DNA from: DASRBN01 sp035294305
GTDB lineage: Bacteria > Chloroflexota > Ktedonobacteria > Ktedonobacterales > Ktedonobacteraceae
Direction: 5' to 3'
Assembly: GCA_035294305.1 (NCBI GenBank)
Contig: DATGLD010000009.1
Span: forward strand, 17,730 to 81,729
Length of the DNA stretch: 64,000 nt
Below the pieces are notes generated by a model, which was given only the letters and a program-made list of their open reading frames with translations, had not been told where the DNA came from and did no database searches. Positions 53,401 through 62,594 of this stretch are shown one piece after another; position 1 is the first letter of the stretch, and every line of letters starts with the position of its first letter. Position numbers and translations under genes: made by a program.

Positions 53401-53526
53401 ATGGAAGAACTTTCGATACACGAAGTCACGCGCGAAAACTGGCTGGCCAGGCGTAGCTCTTCCGCATTCCGTTATGGATTACCCGGAAGCCACATGCCTT
53501 GTAGAAAGAGCGGGCCTCATCTGTAG
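53401..53526 (+). pseudogene. N-terminal remnant of a GNAT-like gene
   Basis: An ATG frame after the carboxyltransferase gene reads MEELSIHEVTRENWLA, resembling the N-terminus of a family of small acetyltransferases, then changes to unrelated sequence that overlaps the minus-strand GNAT remnant. Only about 16 residues look genuine. It marks a rearrangement point. Confidence 0.3.
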
Positions 53527-53887
53527 CGAGAAGGTCGAGTCGCGCAGTTGGGTAGAGCGCGTGGCAGGCATCAAGTAGCCCACGACCGCGTAGCTGAGCG
53601 TCTACTGTTATTTCGGCGATATACATGGTGATCGCACCATCCGTCAGCCCGCGCACAAAGCCGACGACCTATTCATCCTCGATGGCCACCAGGGCGGGCC
53701 AGGAATGCTGCCAGGCGAACAGCGAGTCGGCAGGCCTTTGAGTGGGCGATGTCCAGCCTTCGGCAAGACTGAGCCGCTGAATAGCGGGAAAGTCAGCTTC
53801 GTCCCACGGGCGAATAGTGATCCCTGCGGGCAGCGTGACCCGCAATAGAGCATTGGTAAGTTGTTGTTGACATTCTTCCGTACCCAT
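53426..53887 (-). pseudogene. GNAT acetyltransferase interrupted by an in-frame TAG
   Basis: Two open segments in one frame (53887-53672 and 53668-53426) give a single GNAT protein: ITIRPWDEADFPAIQRLSLA and WPALVAIEDE, then a TAG at 53671-53669, then VVGFVRGLTDGAITMYIAEI and DAQLRGRGLLDACHALYP (the acetyl-CoA loop), FYKACGFRVI. The stop sits between strands, at a point where a residue such as Arg or Gln is usual. It is a fresh nonsense mutation, a sequencing error, or read-through. About 153 codons in all, the usual GNAT length. Confidence 0.75.
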
Positions 53888-53902
53888 AACAAATAAGAGA
53901 TA

Positions 53903-54313
53903 TTAAGACGGTTTCTCAATCAACTCCAGCAACACCCCATTTGCCGCCTTGGGATGAATAAAGATAGCCCGTCCCTCGGCGGCGATGCGTGGTTGCTTAT
54001 CCAGCACCGGCGCGCCTTTCTCCTGCATTTCGGCCAGTGCCGCGTCGATATCCTCCACCTCCAGGCAGATATGATGCAGACCCTCCCCACGCTTCTCCAG
54101 GAACCTTGACAGGCTTGAATCGGGTGTCGTTGGCTCGATCAATTCGATTTCACTACCACCAGGGCCGCCCATGGGGAGAAATGCGATGCGCACCTGCTCC
54201 GCCGGCACTTCCTTGATTTCGCCAGGGATAATGCCCAGCGTATCACGGTAAAAGACGAGCGCCTGTTCGATGTTACGCACAATGATGGCAACATGGTCAA
54301 TGCGCCTGGGCAT
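53903..54313 (-). CDS. mce: Methylmalonyl-CoA epimerase
   Basis: A 136-aa VOC-fold protein. It has RIDHVAIIVRNIEQALVFYR at the start, IELIEPTTPDSSLSRFLEKR, GEGLHHICLEVEDIDAALAE, and the C-terminal NGVLLELIEKPS; metal ligands are the two His and the Glu of these segments. It interconverts (2S)- and (2R)-methylmalonyl-CoA, between the carboxylase and the mutase. It lies next to the propionyl-CoA-type carboxyltransferase but on the opposite strand. AGGAGG lies 10 nt before the ATG. Confidence 0.9.
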   Translation of the reverse strand: MPRRIDHVAIIVRNIEQALVFYRDTLGIIPGEIKEVPAEQVRIAFLPMGGPGGSEIELIEPTTPDSSLSRFLEKRGEGLHHICLEVEDIDAALAEMQEKGAPVLDKQPRIAAEGRAIFIHPKAANGVLLELIEKPS

Positions 54314-54386
54314 CGCAAGCCTCCTTATCTATATAGAGTGGCCACCCAGGAACCGGGCAACCGGCGATGGCCCGATCAACCGGCTC

Positions 54387-54944
54387 CTACTTTTTACAGG
54401 ACTGAAGATGAAAATCTGCCTGGCGCAAAGTGTGCGGAATAGTCGCGAAGAGGCCCACACCTAGCTGGATGGCGTTGGTCAGCGTTTCCATTGCCATTAA
54501 CGCCCCGATGCGCGTCTCCTCGTCGTAGTTCAATGTGTCGGCCAGTTGCTCAAACTCAGCCTGCGTCAGCACTTCGTATGATAAATCCGGCTGTACCAGC
54601 ATGCGCAGATCGAGGTCAACATAGGAAAGCCTCTCTAGCTCAATGGCGGCAGGCTGGACAATAAACACATAGGTATGCACTAATGTGCGTCCATCATACA
54701 TGGCGCTAAACGTATACCAGCGCCTGGGCCAGTAAAACTGCAAACAATTATAGCGCAGCGGGCGCGTCCCGGTCGACCAGTTCATGAGGGTCCCGGCAGG
54801 CAGCCACAATCGCAAGCAATCATTTGCCGCCTCCGCTACCGGCTCATCACTGAGTTGCGTTTTCGCGTCCAGTTGATACCCTCGCCATGTGCCACGCACC
54901 ATCTGGTCATAACTTCGACTCTCCACCTGAAAATCTAGTCGCAT
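54387..54944 (-). CDS. DUF402-domain protein
   Basis: A 185-aa protein. From the middle it shows YTFSAMYDGRTLVHTYVFIV and LERLSYVDLDLRMLVQPDLS then YEVLTQAEFEQLADT, the DUF402 pattern, whose Asp residues coordinate a metal in related nucleoside phosphatases. The start at 54944 (MRLDFQVESRSYD) has GGAAGGGAG 5 nt upstream. Its 5' region holds copy 2 of the 127-bp palindromic element. Substrate unknown. Confidence 0.75.
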   Translation of the reverse strand: MRLDFQVESRSYDQMVRGTWRGYQLDAKTQLSDEPVAEAANDCLRLWLPAGTLMNWSTGTRPLRYNCLQFYWPRRWYTFSAMYDGRTLVHTYVFIVQPAAIELERLSYVDLDLRMLVQPDLSYEVLTQAEFEQLADTLNYDEETRIGALMAMETLTNAIQLGVGLFATIPHTLRQADFHLQSCKK

Positions 54945-55008
54945 ATACACTCCCTTCCGTTCATCCCCATAGTACGCAAATTTACCGTTCACGTCAAGCG
55001 GTAAAAAA

Positions 55009-55135
55009 CTGCCATCCACTCATAATTCTTGCAGCGGGCCTACGGCCCGTCAGGACGGGAGGGGAAGCAAGCGGGGACACCCCGCACCCCGGCAGGGGTG
55101 AACCCCCTGCACCCCGAGTTATGAGTGGATGTCAG
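55009..55135. repeat. 127-bp palindromic repeat, copy 2 (inverted)
   Basis: The reverse complement of copy 1 at 36155-36281, with about one substitution in the whole length. It begins CTGCCATCCACTCATAA and ends TTATGAGTGGATGTCAG. It lies between the divergent DUF402 and cyclase/ATPase genes, the same type of location as copy 1. Confidence 0.92.
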
Positions 55136-55236
55136 GTAAAAAAACCATTATCCCACACGTAATTACGTTCTGTTGTACAATAAATATGCACAAAAAAATT
55201 GTTGAGGTCACTTTAAATTAGACGAGATATACACCT

Positions 55237-58200
55237 ATGCGCTGTCCAAATTGTCATACACTTAATCCTCCTAATGCAAAGTTTTGCCTGGAATGTGGCA
55301 ATCGCCTGGTTGTCTGCCCCAACTGTGGCACCGTCAACCTGCCGGTAGCAAAATTTTGTATCGAATGCGGAACACCTCTTACAGCAAACAACACAAGCTC
55401 CCCTCCTCCACCGGCACGCCTTGCAAACGAGAGCAGCGATGGAGCGCCCGCTACCACTACAGGGGAAACACAGGAAATGACGGCGGTTTCTGCCGCTGAA
55501 AACCAGGAATTGCCCTGGGCGATGACAAGGGATAATCCTTACAGCGATGGCAACAGGAGCAGGCTTACGCCGCCGGAAGAAAGGCGCGTTGTCACTATCA
55601 TGTTTGCCGATATCATCGGTTCGACCCCGCTGGCGGACCATCTTGATCCGGAAGACATGCGGGCAATCCTGGCGGGCTATTTCAATCTGATGGCGGAGCA
55701 GATCCGGCGCCACGGTGGTACGATTGAGAAATATATCGGCGACGCGGTTGTCGCGGTATTTGGCGCGCCTATTGCGCATGAAGATGATCCTGACCGTGCC
55801 ATACGAGCCGCTTTAGACATGCAGGCCGCCCTCGCCAGGTTCAACCAGCGCAGGCAGGCTCAGGACCCGGAAACCACACGCTTGCAGATGCGCATCGGCA
55901 TCAACACGGGCGAAGTCGCGGCCCCAGGAGCACAATTCAACCGGCAAGATTTTCTCATCACGGGTGATGCCGTGAACGTCGCCGCCCGCCTGCAGCAGGT
56001 CGCCAGCCCCGATACCATCCTGGTGGGAGAGCGCACGTATTTCTCGACGCGCAACGTCTTCGAGTTTCGTCCGATTGCTCCCCTGCATCTCAAGGGCAAG
56101 TCGGAACCTATTCGCGCGTGGGTTGTCGAGGGACTGCGTACAGGTACACCGGCCATTACTCAGCACCCACGCGGCATCGAGGGTCTACAAGCCCCGCTCG
56201 TAGGACGCCAGCTGGAACTGACGCTCATGCACGCGACCTATGCGCGGGTGCAGGCTGAAAAACACCCTCATCTGATTACACTGTTAGGGGCACCGGGCAT
56301 AGGCAAATCGCGCCTGGTGCGCGAATTCATCGCCCGCGAGCAGGAGGCGGCAAAATCTGCTTCAAACGCCGGCCATCCTGTCGCTCCTCGCATCCTTGAG
56401 GGACACTGCCCGCCCTATGGCGAGGGTATTACCTACTGGCCGCTCGTTGAAATCCTGCGCTCCCTGCTTCACGCGCGCGATGGTGAAACCCGCGAAGACC
56501 TGGAAAATCGCTTCGTGGTATTTGTGCGCGATACACTGGCTCAGGCGAAGCGCAACGAGGATATAGAGCAGGTAACCAATGCGCTTGTGCGCAGCATCGG
56601 CAGCGGACTGACGGGCGATCCGGCTCAACTCGGTTTTATTGACAGGCGGGAGATTCAGCGCAGCGCACATAGCAAAAGCACCGAACAGGGAGGGCCACAG
56701 GCAGCACTGCTGCGCGCCTGGCGCGTCTTGCTCGAGGCCGTAGCCCAACAGCAGCCGCTCATCCTTATCATCGACGACCTCCAATGGGCCGATGAGGCGC
56801 TGCTCGACCTGCTCGAATACCTGACGGACCGCATCACCGACCAGCCTGTGCTTTTTATCTGCCCCGCGCGTCCAGACTTTCTCGAGCGCAAACGTGATTG
56901 GGGAGGGGGTCGCCGCAATTTCACCACCATCGTTCTCGAGGCGCTTACAAAAGAGGAAAGCGAAGAGCTGATCACCGGTCTGCTCGGCACACACGAACTG
57001 CCCGAAGTTCTTTACTACACCATCCAGAACCGGGCCGAGGGCAATCCTTTCTTCGTGGAAGAAATCGTGCGCATGCTGATCGATCAGGGCGTGCTGGTCA
57101 ATGATCATGGCTGCTGGCATGTGAGCGAACAGAATATAGCTGCACTGAGTGAGCTATCCAGTCCGGCTATCCCGCCCGATGATACGCTGATTGACTCGCA
57201 TTATGTATTGCCCCTGCCCCGCGTTGTGCCAGATACCATTCAGGGTGTTTTGGCGGCGCGCATCGATCTACTCAGCCAGGTCGAAAAACAGGTTCTCCAA
57301 TGTGCTGCTATTATCGGCCGCACCTTCTGGCTATCAGGCATACTCGAACTCGCTCAAGAGCTCGACCCAGGCACTATTCACAAGGTCCTGGACGTGCTTT
57401 CACAACGTGACTTTATTACTGAAACCGAGAAGCAGGCGCGCACTCCGGTCGAACATGACCGCGTGTTCATCTTTAAGCATGTGTTGATTCGCGACGTCGT
57501 CTATAACAACATCCCACGCCTGCGCCGTTCGCAAAAACACGCGCAGCTCGCGCTCTGGCTGGAAGAAAAGACCGCCGGCCATACCGAAGATTTCGCGGAA
57601 TTACTGGCCTATCATTACCGTCAGGCTCTGGCGAACTGGTCGGCCAGCATGCTGGTCAGTTCCGCCAGTTCAAGCGAGATCAACAATGAGGCACGGGAAG
57701 ATACAAAGGCGCCGGTACGACTGACGCGGCAAGAACTGAGCAAGCGCTCAATCCACTATTTGACGCTGGCAGGAGACCAGGCTTTTCACAGCTATTACAC
57801 CATCCGCGCAATTCAGGCCTATGCTGAAGCGCTGGATTTATTGATCGCTCTCAACGCGGACAAGCTCTCCATCGCGAATATGCATAAGAAACTTGGTGAT
57901 GCCTACGCCCAGCGTGCCAATGCCGACGAAGCCTGGCATGAATATGGCCATGCGCTGGAACTCATGAAGGAGGCACAGGGCAGTGAAGAGGACCTACTGT
58001 GCCTGTATCGCAGTATGGCCGAACTTTCGACTCGCTGGCTGGGATGGTTCAACACTCGCCTCGATATGCAGGTGGTACGTTCCTACATCGACGCCGGCTT
58101 GAAATTGCTGGAGGGAAAACCACCTGGCGGAGACCTGGCGGATTTCCTGACCTATCAGGCAATGTGGTACGTGCGACAGATCAAATACTCGAGCCCGGAT

Positions 58201-59310
58201 AAAAGGGCCGAACTGGCGGAAAAAGCCTTGAGCAGCGGGCAGGAGGCGCTGCGTATCGCCGAGAAAGCAAACGATACCAATTCGCTGTGGGTCACGTTGG
58301 ATGCGTTGGGGTTTATCTACGAAAGGCAACATAAATACCTGGAACAGCATGCCGTGCAGCACCGCCGCGAGCAACTGGCACCTCTCATTAGCTGGCGCGA
58401 GGAACTGTATGACCTGTACACGTCGCTTGGCTGGGCACATGAGTATATCAGCGATTATCCCGCTGCCGCGGATTGGTTTGGCCGCGCCTGGCGTATCGCG
58501 CAGACCATGGAGAGTCCCTCGCTGCTGCTGCTCAGCCTGATTGGTCGCATGTATGTGTGGTACGAATGGAATCGCTGGGACGAAGTGCGCGAGGTCGCTC
58601 ACAACATCCTGCGCGTGACCGAACAATACCAGCAGGACGAACACTGGCAGCTGGATGCCCTAGAGACGCTGGCCGACCTTGCCTATCGCACAGGAGATCA
58701 GGAGGAAAGTGACCGCCTGCTACGCCAATACAAGCGCCTGGCCGAGCAGCGCGGTATCCAGGCTAGACTCTCGCGAAGTATCTATCTTGCCCGCGAAGAA
58801 TGGACACGCGCCGCCTCAGACTTCAAGGAAGCCTTGCAGCAAACTGAACCATTCCCCTCACCGGCAGTTGTGGCTATCCTATCGGAACTTTATATCATTA
58901 CCGGTGAAAGCGTGGAAGCCCAGCAGGCTATGTGCGAACGCGCCCTGTCACTGACGGAGCAATCAGGGTCGCGCAAGTTTCATGCTGTCGCCCTGCGCGC
59001 CCGTGGCCGCATGCACCTGGAACAAGCCCATTGGGAAGCTGCCGAGCGTGACCTGCAGGAAGCCCTCAAGCAGTTCGAAATACTCGATACCCCATTGGAA
59101 CGCGGGCAGACGCTCTACTGTCTCGGTCTCTTCTACCGGCGCCACGCAGATATTGTTAGCCGCGACACGCCGACCGACCGTGAAGCCGATATAGGCCGCG
59201 CCCATCTCTACTTCGAGCAGGCCCTGGGCTTCTTCGCATCCCTCAAGGCGATTAACCTGGCAGAGCGGGCTCGTATGGCCTTGATGCAGGATAGTAAGGC
59301 GCCAGTGTGA
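55237..59310 (+). CDS. Zinc-ribbon/class III nucleotide cyclase/AAA-type ATPase/TPR regulator
   Basis: A 1357-aa signalling protein. Two zinc ribbons (CPNCHTLNPPNAKFCLECG and CPNCGTVNLPVAKFCIECG) fill residues 1-45. A class III adenylate/guanylate cyclase domain follows (about 115-290), with metal Asp residues in MFADIIGSTPL (D125) and YIGDAVVAVFG (D169), Lys in TIEKY and the transition-state pair in VNVAARL. Next is a MalT/STAND-like NTPase with Walker A GAPGIGKSRL (about 352-361) and Walker B LILIIDDLQWAD (about 509-520). The C-terminal 500 residues are TPR-like helices. Both catalytic centres look intact. It probably senses a partner and makes cAMP. Confidence 0.9.
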   Translation: MRCPNCHTLNPPNAKFCLECGNRLVVCPNCGTVNLPVAKFCIECGTPLTANNTSSPPPPARLANESSDGAPATTTGETQEMTAVSAAENQELPWAMTRDNPYSDGNRSRLTPPEERRVVTIMFADIIGSTPLADHLDPEDMRAILAGYFNLMAEQIRRHGGTIEKYIGDAVVAVFGAPIAHEDDPDRAIRAALDMQAALARFNQRRQAQDPETTRLQMRIGINTGEVAAPGAQFNRQDFLITGDAVNVAARLQQVASPDTILVGERTYFSTRNVFEFRPIAPLHLKGKSEPIRAWVVEGLRTGTPAITQHPRGIEGLQAPLVGRQLELTLMHATYARVQAEKHPHLITLLGAPGIGKSRLVREFIAREQEAAKSASNAGHPVAPRILEGHCPPYGEGITYWPLVEILRSLLHARDGETREDLENRFVVFVRDTLAQAKRNEDIEQVTNALVRSIGSGLTGDPAQLGFIDRREIQRSAHSKSTEQGGPQAALLRAWRVLLEAVAQQQPLILIIDDLQWADEALLDLLEYLTDRITDQPVLFICPARPDFLERKRDWGGGRRNFTTIVLEALTKEESEELITGLLGTHELPEVLYYTIQNRAEGNPFFVEEIVRMLIDQGVLVNDHGCWHVSEQNIAALSELSSPAIPPDDTLIDSHYVLPLPRVVPDTIQGVLAARIDLLSQVEKQVLQCAAIIGRTFWLSGILELAQELDPGTIHKVLDVLSQRDFITETEKQARTPVEHDRVFIFKHVLIRDVVYNNIPRLRRSQKHAQLALWLEEKTAGHTEDFAELLAYHYRQALANWSASMLVSSASSSEINNEAREDTKAPVRLTRQELSKRSIHYLTLAGDQAFHSYYTIRAIQAYAEALDLLIALNADKLSIANMHKKLGDAYAQRANADEAWHEYGHALELMKEAQGSEEDLLCLYRSMAELSTRWLGWFNTRLDMQVVRSYIDAGLKLLEGKPPGGDLADFLTYQAMWYVRQIKYSSPDKRAELAEKALSSGQEALRIAEKANDTNSLWVTLDALGFIYERQHKYLEQHAVQHRREQLAPLISWREELYDLYTSLGWAHEYISDYPAAADWFGRAWRIAQTMESPSLLLLSLIGRMYVWYEWNRWDEVREVAHNILRVTEQYQQDEHWQLDALETLADLAYRTGDQEESDRLLRQYKRLAEQRGIQARLSRSIYLAREEWTRAASDFKEALQQTEPFPSPAVVAILSELYIITGESVEAQQAMCERALSLTEQSGSRKFHAVALRARGRMHLEQAHWEAAERDLQEALKQFEILDTPLERGQTLYCLGLFYRRHADIVSRDTPTDREADIGRAHLYFEQALGFFASLKAINLAERARMALMQDSKAPV

Positions 59311-59331
59311 TTTAGATATCACTCAAAGGAT

Positions 59332-59493
59332 ATGCCTGTGAATAATCCCATTATCGAACGCATCCAGCGCGAGTCAGGCATTCCCGAATTGTTCGATGTT
59401 CTTGCAGAGCGCCTCGATCCGACGAATTTGCAGTCACTTCTCCTGGAAGTTTACAGGCGCCGCGCAGCCAGGATAAAGCCGGGTCAGCTATAA
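59332..59493 (+). CDS. Short protein, possibly a truncated N-terminal domain
   Basis: A 53-aa frame: MPVNNPIIERIQRESGIPEL then FDVLAERLDPTNLQSLLLEV and YRRRAARIKPGQL. The sequence resembles the N-terminus of longer Chloroflexi proteins of unknown function, which normally continue past this point. It begins 21 bp after the cyclase gene and ends with TAA 59491-59493, so it may be a truncated remnant or a real small protein. AAAGGA lies just upstream. Confidence 0.5.
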   Translation: MPVNNPIIERIQRESGIPELFDVLAERLDPTNLQSLLLEVYRRRAARIKPGQL

Positions 59494-59496
59494 GCT

Positions 59497-60381
59497 CTAC
59501 ATGCTGGCAGGCTTACGTGCGCGAATGAACGCGCTGACCAACTTTCCATCTATATCCGCACGTTCTGCTTCGGAAAGCGATGCTATGGTCGCGTTGGCAT
59601 CTCCGTCCGCGATATCGTCCAGCGCATAGCGGCGCGTCACCTCAACCTCGATCTCAATAAAGCCTGCTTCGTGCAGGAGTTGCCGGTAGGTCTCCTCTTC
59701 CAATGCTCCGGCGATACAACCGGCCCAGGCCTCCATATCGCCCCGGATGGTCTCAGGAATGCGACCCTGAAAGATGATATCAGAGACGGCCAACCGCCCA
59801 CCAGGAACCAGCACGCGATAAGCTTCGCGCAACACCTGCCCTTTGTCGGCAGAGAGATTGATTACACAGTTGGATATGACGACATCAACACTGTTTTCCG
59901 GCAGGGGAATGTCTTCTATCACACCTTTCAGGAAACGCACGTTCTCAATTCCTGCCTCGACGCGGTTGCGCTCTGCTAACTCAAGCATGGCATCGGTCAT
60001 ATCCAGCCCATAGGCAAATCCTGTTGGACCGACACGCCTGGCCGAGAGCAAGACATCGATACCGCCGCCACTTCCCAGGTCAAGCACCTTCTCACCTGCC
60101 CTTAGTTCCGCCAAAGCCGTCGGGTTGCCGCAGCCGAGTGAGGCGAGCGCCGCTCCTACCGGCAATGCTCCAAGTTCCTCGCTGCTATAGAGATCGCCGG
60201 TAACAGCGTCACCACTGCCGGTACCGCAACAGCTACTCCCTGTGCCACAGCAACTCGAATTCGAACCACAACATCCATCAGCGACGGCTTCACCTGTACT
60301 CATTACCTGCAATGCCATGCGCCCATAGCGCCCGCGCACTTCCGCACGCAGCTTTTCGCCATCTTGAGGAACGTTACCCAT
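59497..60381 (-). CDS. arsM: Arsenite S-adenosylmethionine methyltransferase
   Basis: A 294-aa ArsM. SAM motif VLDLGSGGGIDVLLSARRVG (about 99-118), with the conserved catalytic cysteines in ISNCVINLS (C172) and AWAGCIAGAL (C222). A Cys-Cys-Gly-rich stretch (C37/38, C44/45, C51/52) lies near the N-terminus and may bind As(III) or a metal. It methylates arsenite to volatile products. The start at 60381 has GGAAAGGG upstream. It follows the sigZ gene by about 120 bp on the same strand. Confidence 0.92.
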   Translation of the reverse strand: MGNVPQDGEKLRAEVRGRYGRMALQVMSTGEAVADGCCGSNSSCCGTGSSCCGTGSGDAVTGDLYSSEELGALPVGAALASLGCGNPTALAELRAGEKVLDLGSGGGIDVLLSARRVGPTGFAYGLDMTDAMLELAERNRVEAGIENVRFLKGVIEDIPLPENSVDVVISNCVINLSADKGQVLREAYRVLVPGGRLAVSDIIFQGRIPETIRGDMEAWAGCIAGALEEETYRQLLHEAGFIEIEVEVTRRYALDDIADGDANATIASLSEAERADIDGKLVSAFIRARKPASM

Positions 60382-60501
60382 TTGAAAGACCCTTTCCTTT
60401 TGTAGTGTCTTGTTCCCTAATAGACACCGTAACACGCTCAATTGCACCTGTATAGTCGGAGCTTTTTCTAGAAGGACGCAAAGCGGCTCTGATCTTTGCT
60501 A

Positions 60502-61077
60502 TCAGCTACATGAGGGTTCGCAATTCCCGTTCCTACAGCAGTCACACCTCGGTTGGTAGTCGATCACTTTTCCCAGTCGATCAAACTCAAAATGGCAGCA
60601 ATCGAGTAGCATGGCCTTGAGCTTCTCGCGCGCTCTTTGAACACGTGACTTGGCGCCAGAAAAGGAGAGGCCAAGGCGTTCCGCCAGTTCTCTCTGCGTG
60701 ATTCCTTCATACTCCGTCATGATGATGGCCTGCCTGTACTCATCTGGTAGGCTATCAACCATCCTTTTCACGGCAGGTATCAGATCCTTGACAATATCAT
60801 CCTCAACAACCGGTTCTTCCGGTAGCGTCAGGGCATCCGAGAGATCAATGGTTGCCTTCGGCGTGCGATAATAATCCGTGATGGTATTGCGGGCAATCTG
60901 GTAGAGCCAGCTTTGCAGCTTCTCTTCCTGGCGCAAAGTGGCGATATGGGTATGAATTTTGAGAAAAACCTCTTGCAGCACATCCTCTGCCTGCTCTTCA
61001 TCCGGTATACGCCTGAGAATAAATTGCTTGAGCCTGGGGTGAAACTCTTCCCAAACGGCTTCGGTTGTCAAAATCAT
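60502..61077 (-). CDS. sigZ: ECF sigma factor SigZ type with cysteine-rich tail
   Basis: A 191-aa ECF sigma factor. Region 2 has FILRRIPDEEQAEDVLQEVF and SWLYQIARNTITDYYR. Region 4 has LPDEYRQAIIMTEYEGITQR and ELAERLGLSFSGAKSRVQRA. Unlike most ECF factors it ends in a Cys-rich tail (CCHFEF, then CDCCRNGNCEPSCS), typical of the SigZ subfamily and likely to bind a metal or metalloid. No anti-sigma gene is adjacent. Its position ahead of arsM suggests that the tail senses As(III) directly (inference). Confidence 0.88.
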   Translation of the reverse strand: MILTTEAVWEEFHPRLKQFILRRIPDEEQAEDVLQEVFLKIHTHIATLRQEEKLQSWLYQIARNTITDYYRTPKATIDLSDALTLPEEPVVEDDIVKDLIPAVKRMVDSLPDEYRQAIIMTEYEGITQRELAERLGLSFSGAKSRVQRAREKLKAMLLDCCHFEFDRLGKVIDYQPRCDCCRNGNCEPSCS

Positions 61078-61106
61078 GGTTTGTATCCTTCTTTATGGGC
61101 AGCAAG

Positions 61107-61299
61107 GTTCTGCTATGGTGATTGATAGTAGTATACACTGATGGAGACGGGGATCGGGGGAGAAGGACGCAGAATATATCGCTCAATGTTTTCAGAAAGG
61201 ATTTGGCGGCTTCCAGTTGGCCAGCCTGTTCTAAACATTTCCGCGCTTTCTCAACAATGGAAAACGCGTTGGGTTTTGTTCCTGAGAGGGCTTAGCCAC
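61107..61299 (-). pseudogene. Possible frameshifted small gene
   Basis: A GTG at 61299 with AAGGAG 7 nt upstream begins MAKPSQEQNPT. After a one-base shift in the C-rich run near 61268, another frame reads NAFSIVEKARKCLEQAGQLE and AAKSFLKTL, clearly helical. This may be a small gene broken by a frameshift. I recognise no family. Confidence 0.3.
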
Positions 61300-61362
61300 G
61301 TGTTGGCTCCTTGAGATCAATGGTCAGGTGGGGTTTTCATTCATACCTTATGCTCCTTAGAC

Positions 61363-62403
61363 TCACAGGTTATGCCTTGACTCCCCCATCTCCCACAGCG
61401 ACGACATGCTCCACAGTTGTGTTGAGTCCCACACGCCGCCCATCCCGGGGGGCAGGACGGAGATATGCACCTGGGCGAGGTTAGCTCTGGCTGCTGTCAG
61501 GCGGGTCTGCATATTGCTCAAGGCCAGTCTGGGGGTGTTATTGGTGCGGCTGAGGTGGGAAAGCCAGAGCCAGCGCACACCGTCATTACGCCAGGTGCGC
61601 AGGACTGCGTCTGCGGCCTGATCGTTTGAGAGATGGCCGGTGGGACTGAGAATACGCTGCTTCAAAGAGTAGGGATAGGGGCCGCGCAGCAGTTTTTCGC
61701 GGTCATGGTTGGATTCGATGACGAGCAGGTCGGCCTGGCTCATGGCCTCGAGCATAGTCGCGGTCACTTCGCCGCTGTCGATAGCCACGCAGACGCGACA
61801 ACCGCCGGCGCTTAGCAGGTAACCACACGGCGCTACCGCATCATGCGAGACAGGAAAAGAGACGACCTCGATGTCACCGATCATAGTGCGCGAGCCTACC
61901 GCGAACGGCTGAGATGATTGTGAGATAATGGGATGGTCTGAGCCATTTTGAACTGCATCGAGGCGACCGTTTGCATGATTATCTGATAGAGATTCACGGT
62001 TATCATTCGCGATCATATATGATGTGGGTAGCTCTTGCAATTGCCCTGTTGATGGCTGCTCGCCCTGTGCCAGTGTTGTGATGCTGGTGGATTGGTCGGC
62101 ATCTATGGCTATGTAGCCGCTGGCAATAATTCGCTCTACTGCCTCTACTGTGAGAGGGTCGGCAATTACCGGTACGCCGTAGCGCTTTACCAGCGTTGGC
62201 AGGCCTAGTATATGGTCGGTGTGCTCGTGTGTGAGCAGGATACCTTGCAGCTGCGCCGGGGAGACACCAGCCAGGCGCAGGCGCTCAACCAGTGTTTTGC
62301 CATTGAATCCCACATCCACCAGGATTTTTGTGCGGCCTTGTGGTCCCGCTTCGAGCAGCAACGCGTTGCCACTACTCCCGCTACCTAATGATACGACTCG
62401 CAT
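61363..62403 (-). CDS. MBL-fold metallohydrolase, WalJ/YycJ-like
   Basis: A 346-aa metallo-beta-lactamase-fold protein. It starts MRVVSLGSGSSGNALLLEAG and has LLTHEHTDHILG (HxHxDH), FPVSHDAVAPCGYLL, CVAIDSGEVTATML and the late LWLSHLSRTNNTPRL. This order matches the YycJ/WalJ family, a 5'-3' exonuclease or related hydrolase. A 65-residue low-complexity insertion (about 100-165) lies between the HxHxDH part and the second metal part. AAGGGGC precedes the ATG. Confidence 0.85.
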   Translation of the reverse strand: MRVVSLGSGSSGNALLLEAGPQGRTKILVDVGFNGKTLVERLRLAGVSPAQLQGILLTHEHTDHILGLPTLVKRYGVPVIADPLTVEAVERIIASGYIAIDADQSTSITTLAQGEQPSTGQLQELPTSYMIANDNRESLSDNHANGRLDAVQNGSDHPIISQSSQPFAVGSRTMIGDIEVVSFPVSHDAVAPCGYLLSAGGCRVCVAIDSGEVTATMLEAMSQADLLVIESNHDREKLLRGPYPYSLKQRILSPTGHLSNDQAADAVLRTWRNDGVRWLWLSHLSRTNNTPRLALSNMQTRLTAARANLAQVHISVLPPGMGGVWDSTQLWSMSSLWEMGESRHNL

Positions 62404-62568
62404 AGTTCATAATGCCCCTTGGAACTCTGAGGATAGAGTTAATAAGCTCTCGATGAGGCCGGTGAATAATCTCTGGCTCGATAGACACCGATTCTTCGCT
62501 GCGCCCAGCATAACATGGCCTGGGCCGCTCGAATTGTCGCTTTGACCGGTAAAACTCATAATCGGCGC

Positions 62569-62594
62569 TGGGCGCGATCAATCGGCCCCTACGG
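62569..62594. repeat. Family B intergenic repeat copy (inverted)
   Basis: GGGCGCGATCAATCGGCCCC followed by TAC, the reverse complement of the 5637-5661 family. It lies between two minus-strand genes, just after the stop of the amidohydrolase gene. Confidence 0.65.
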
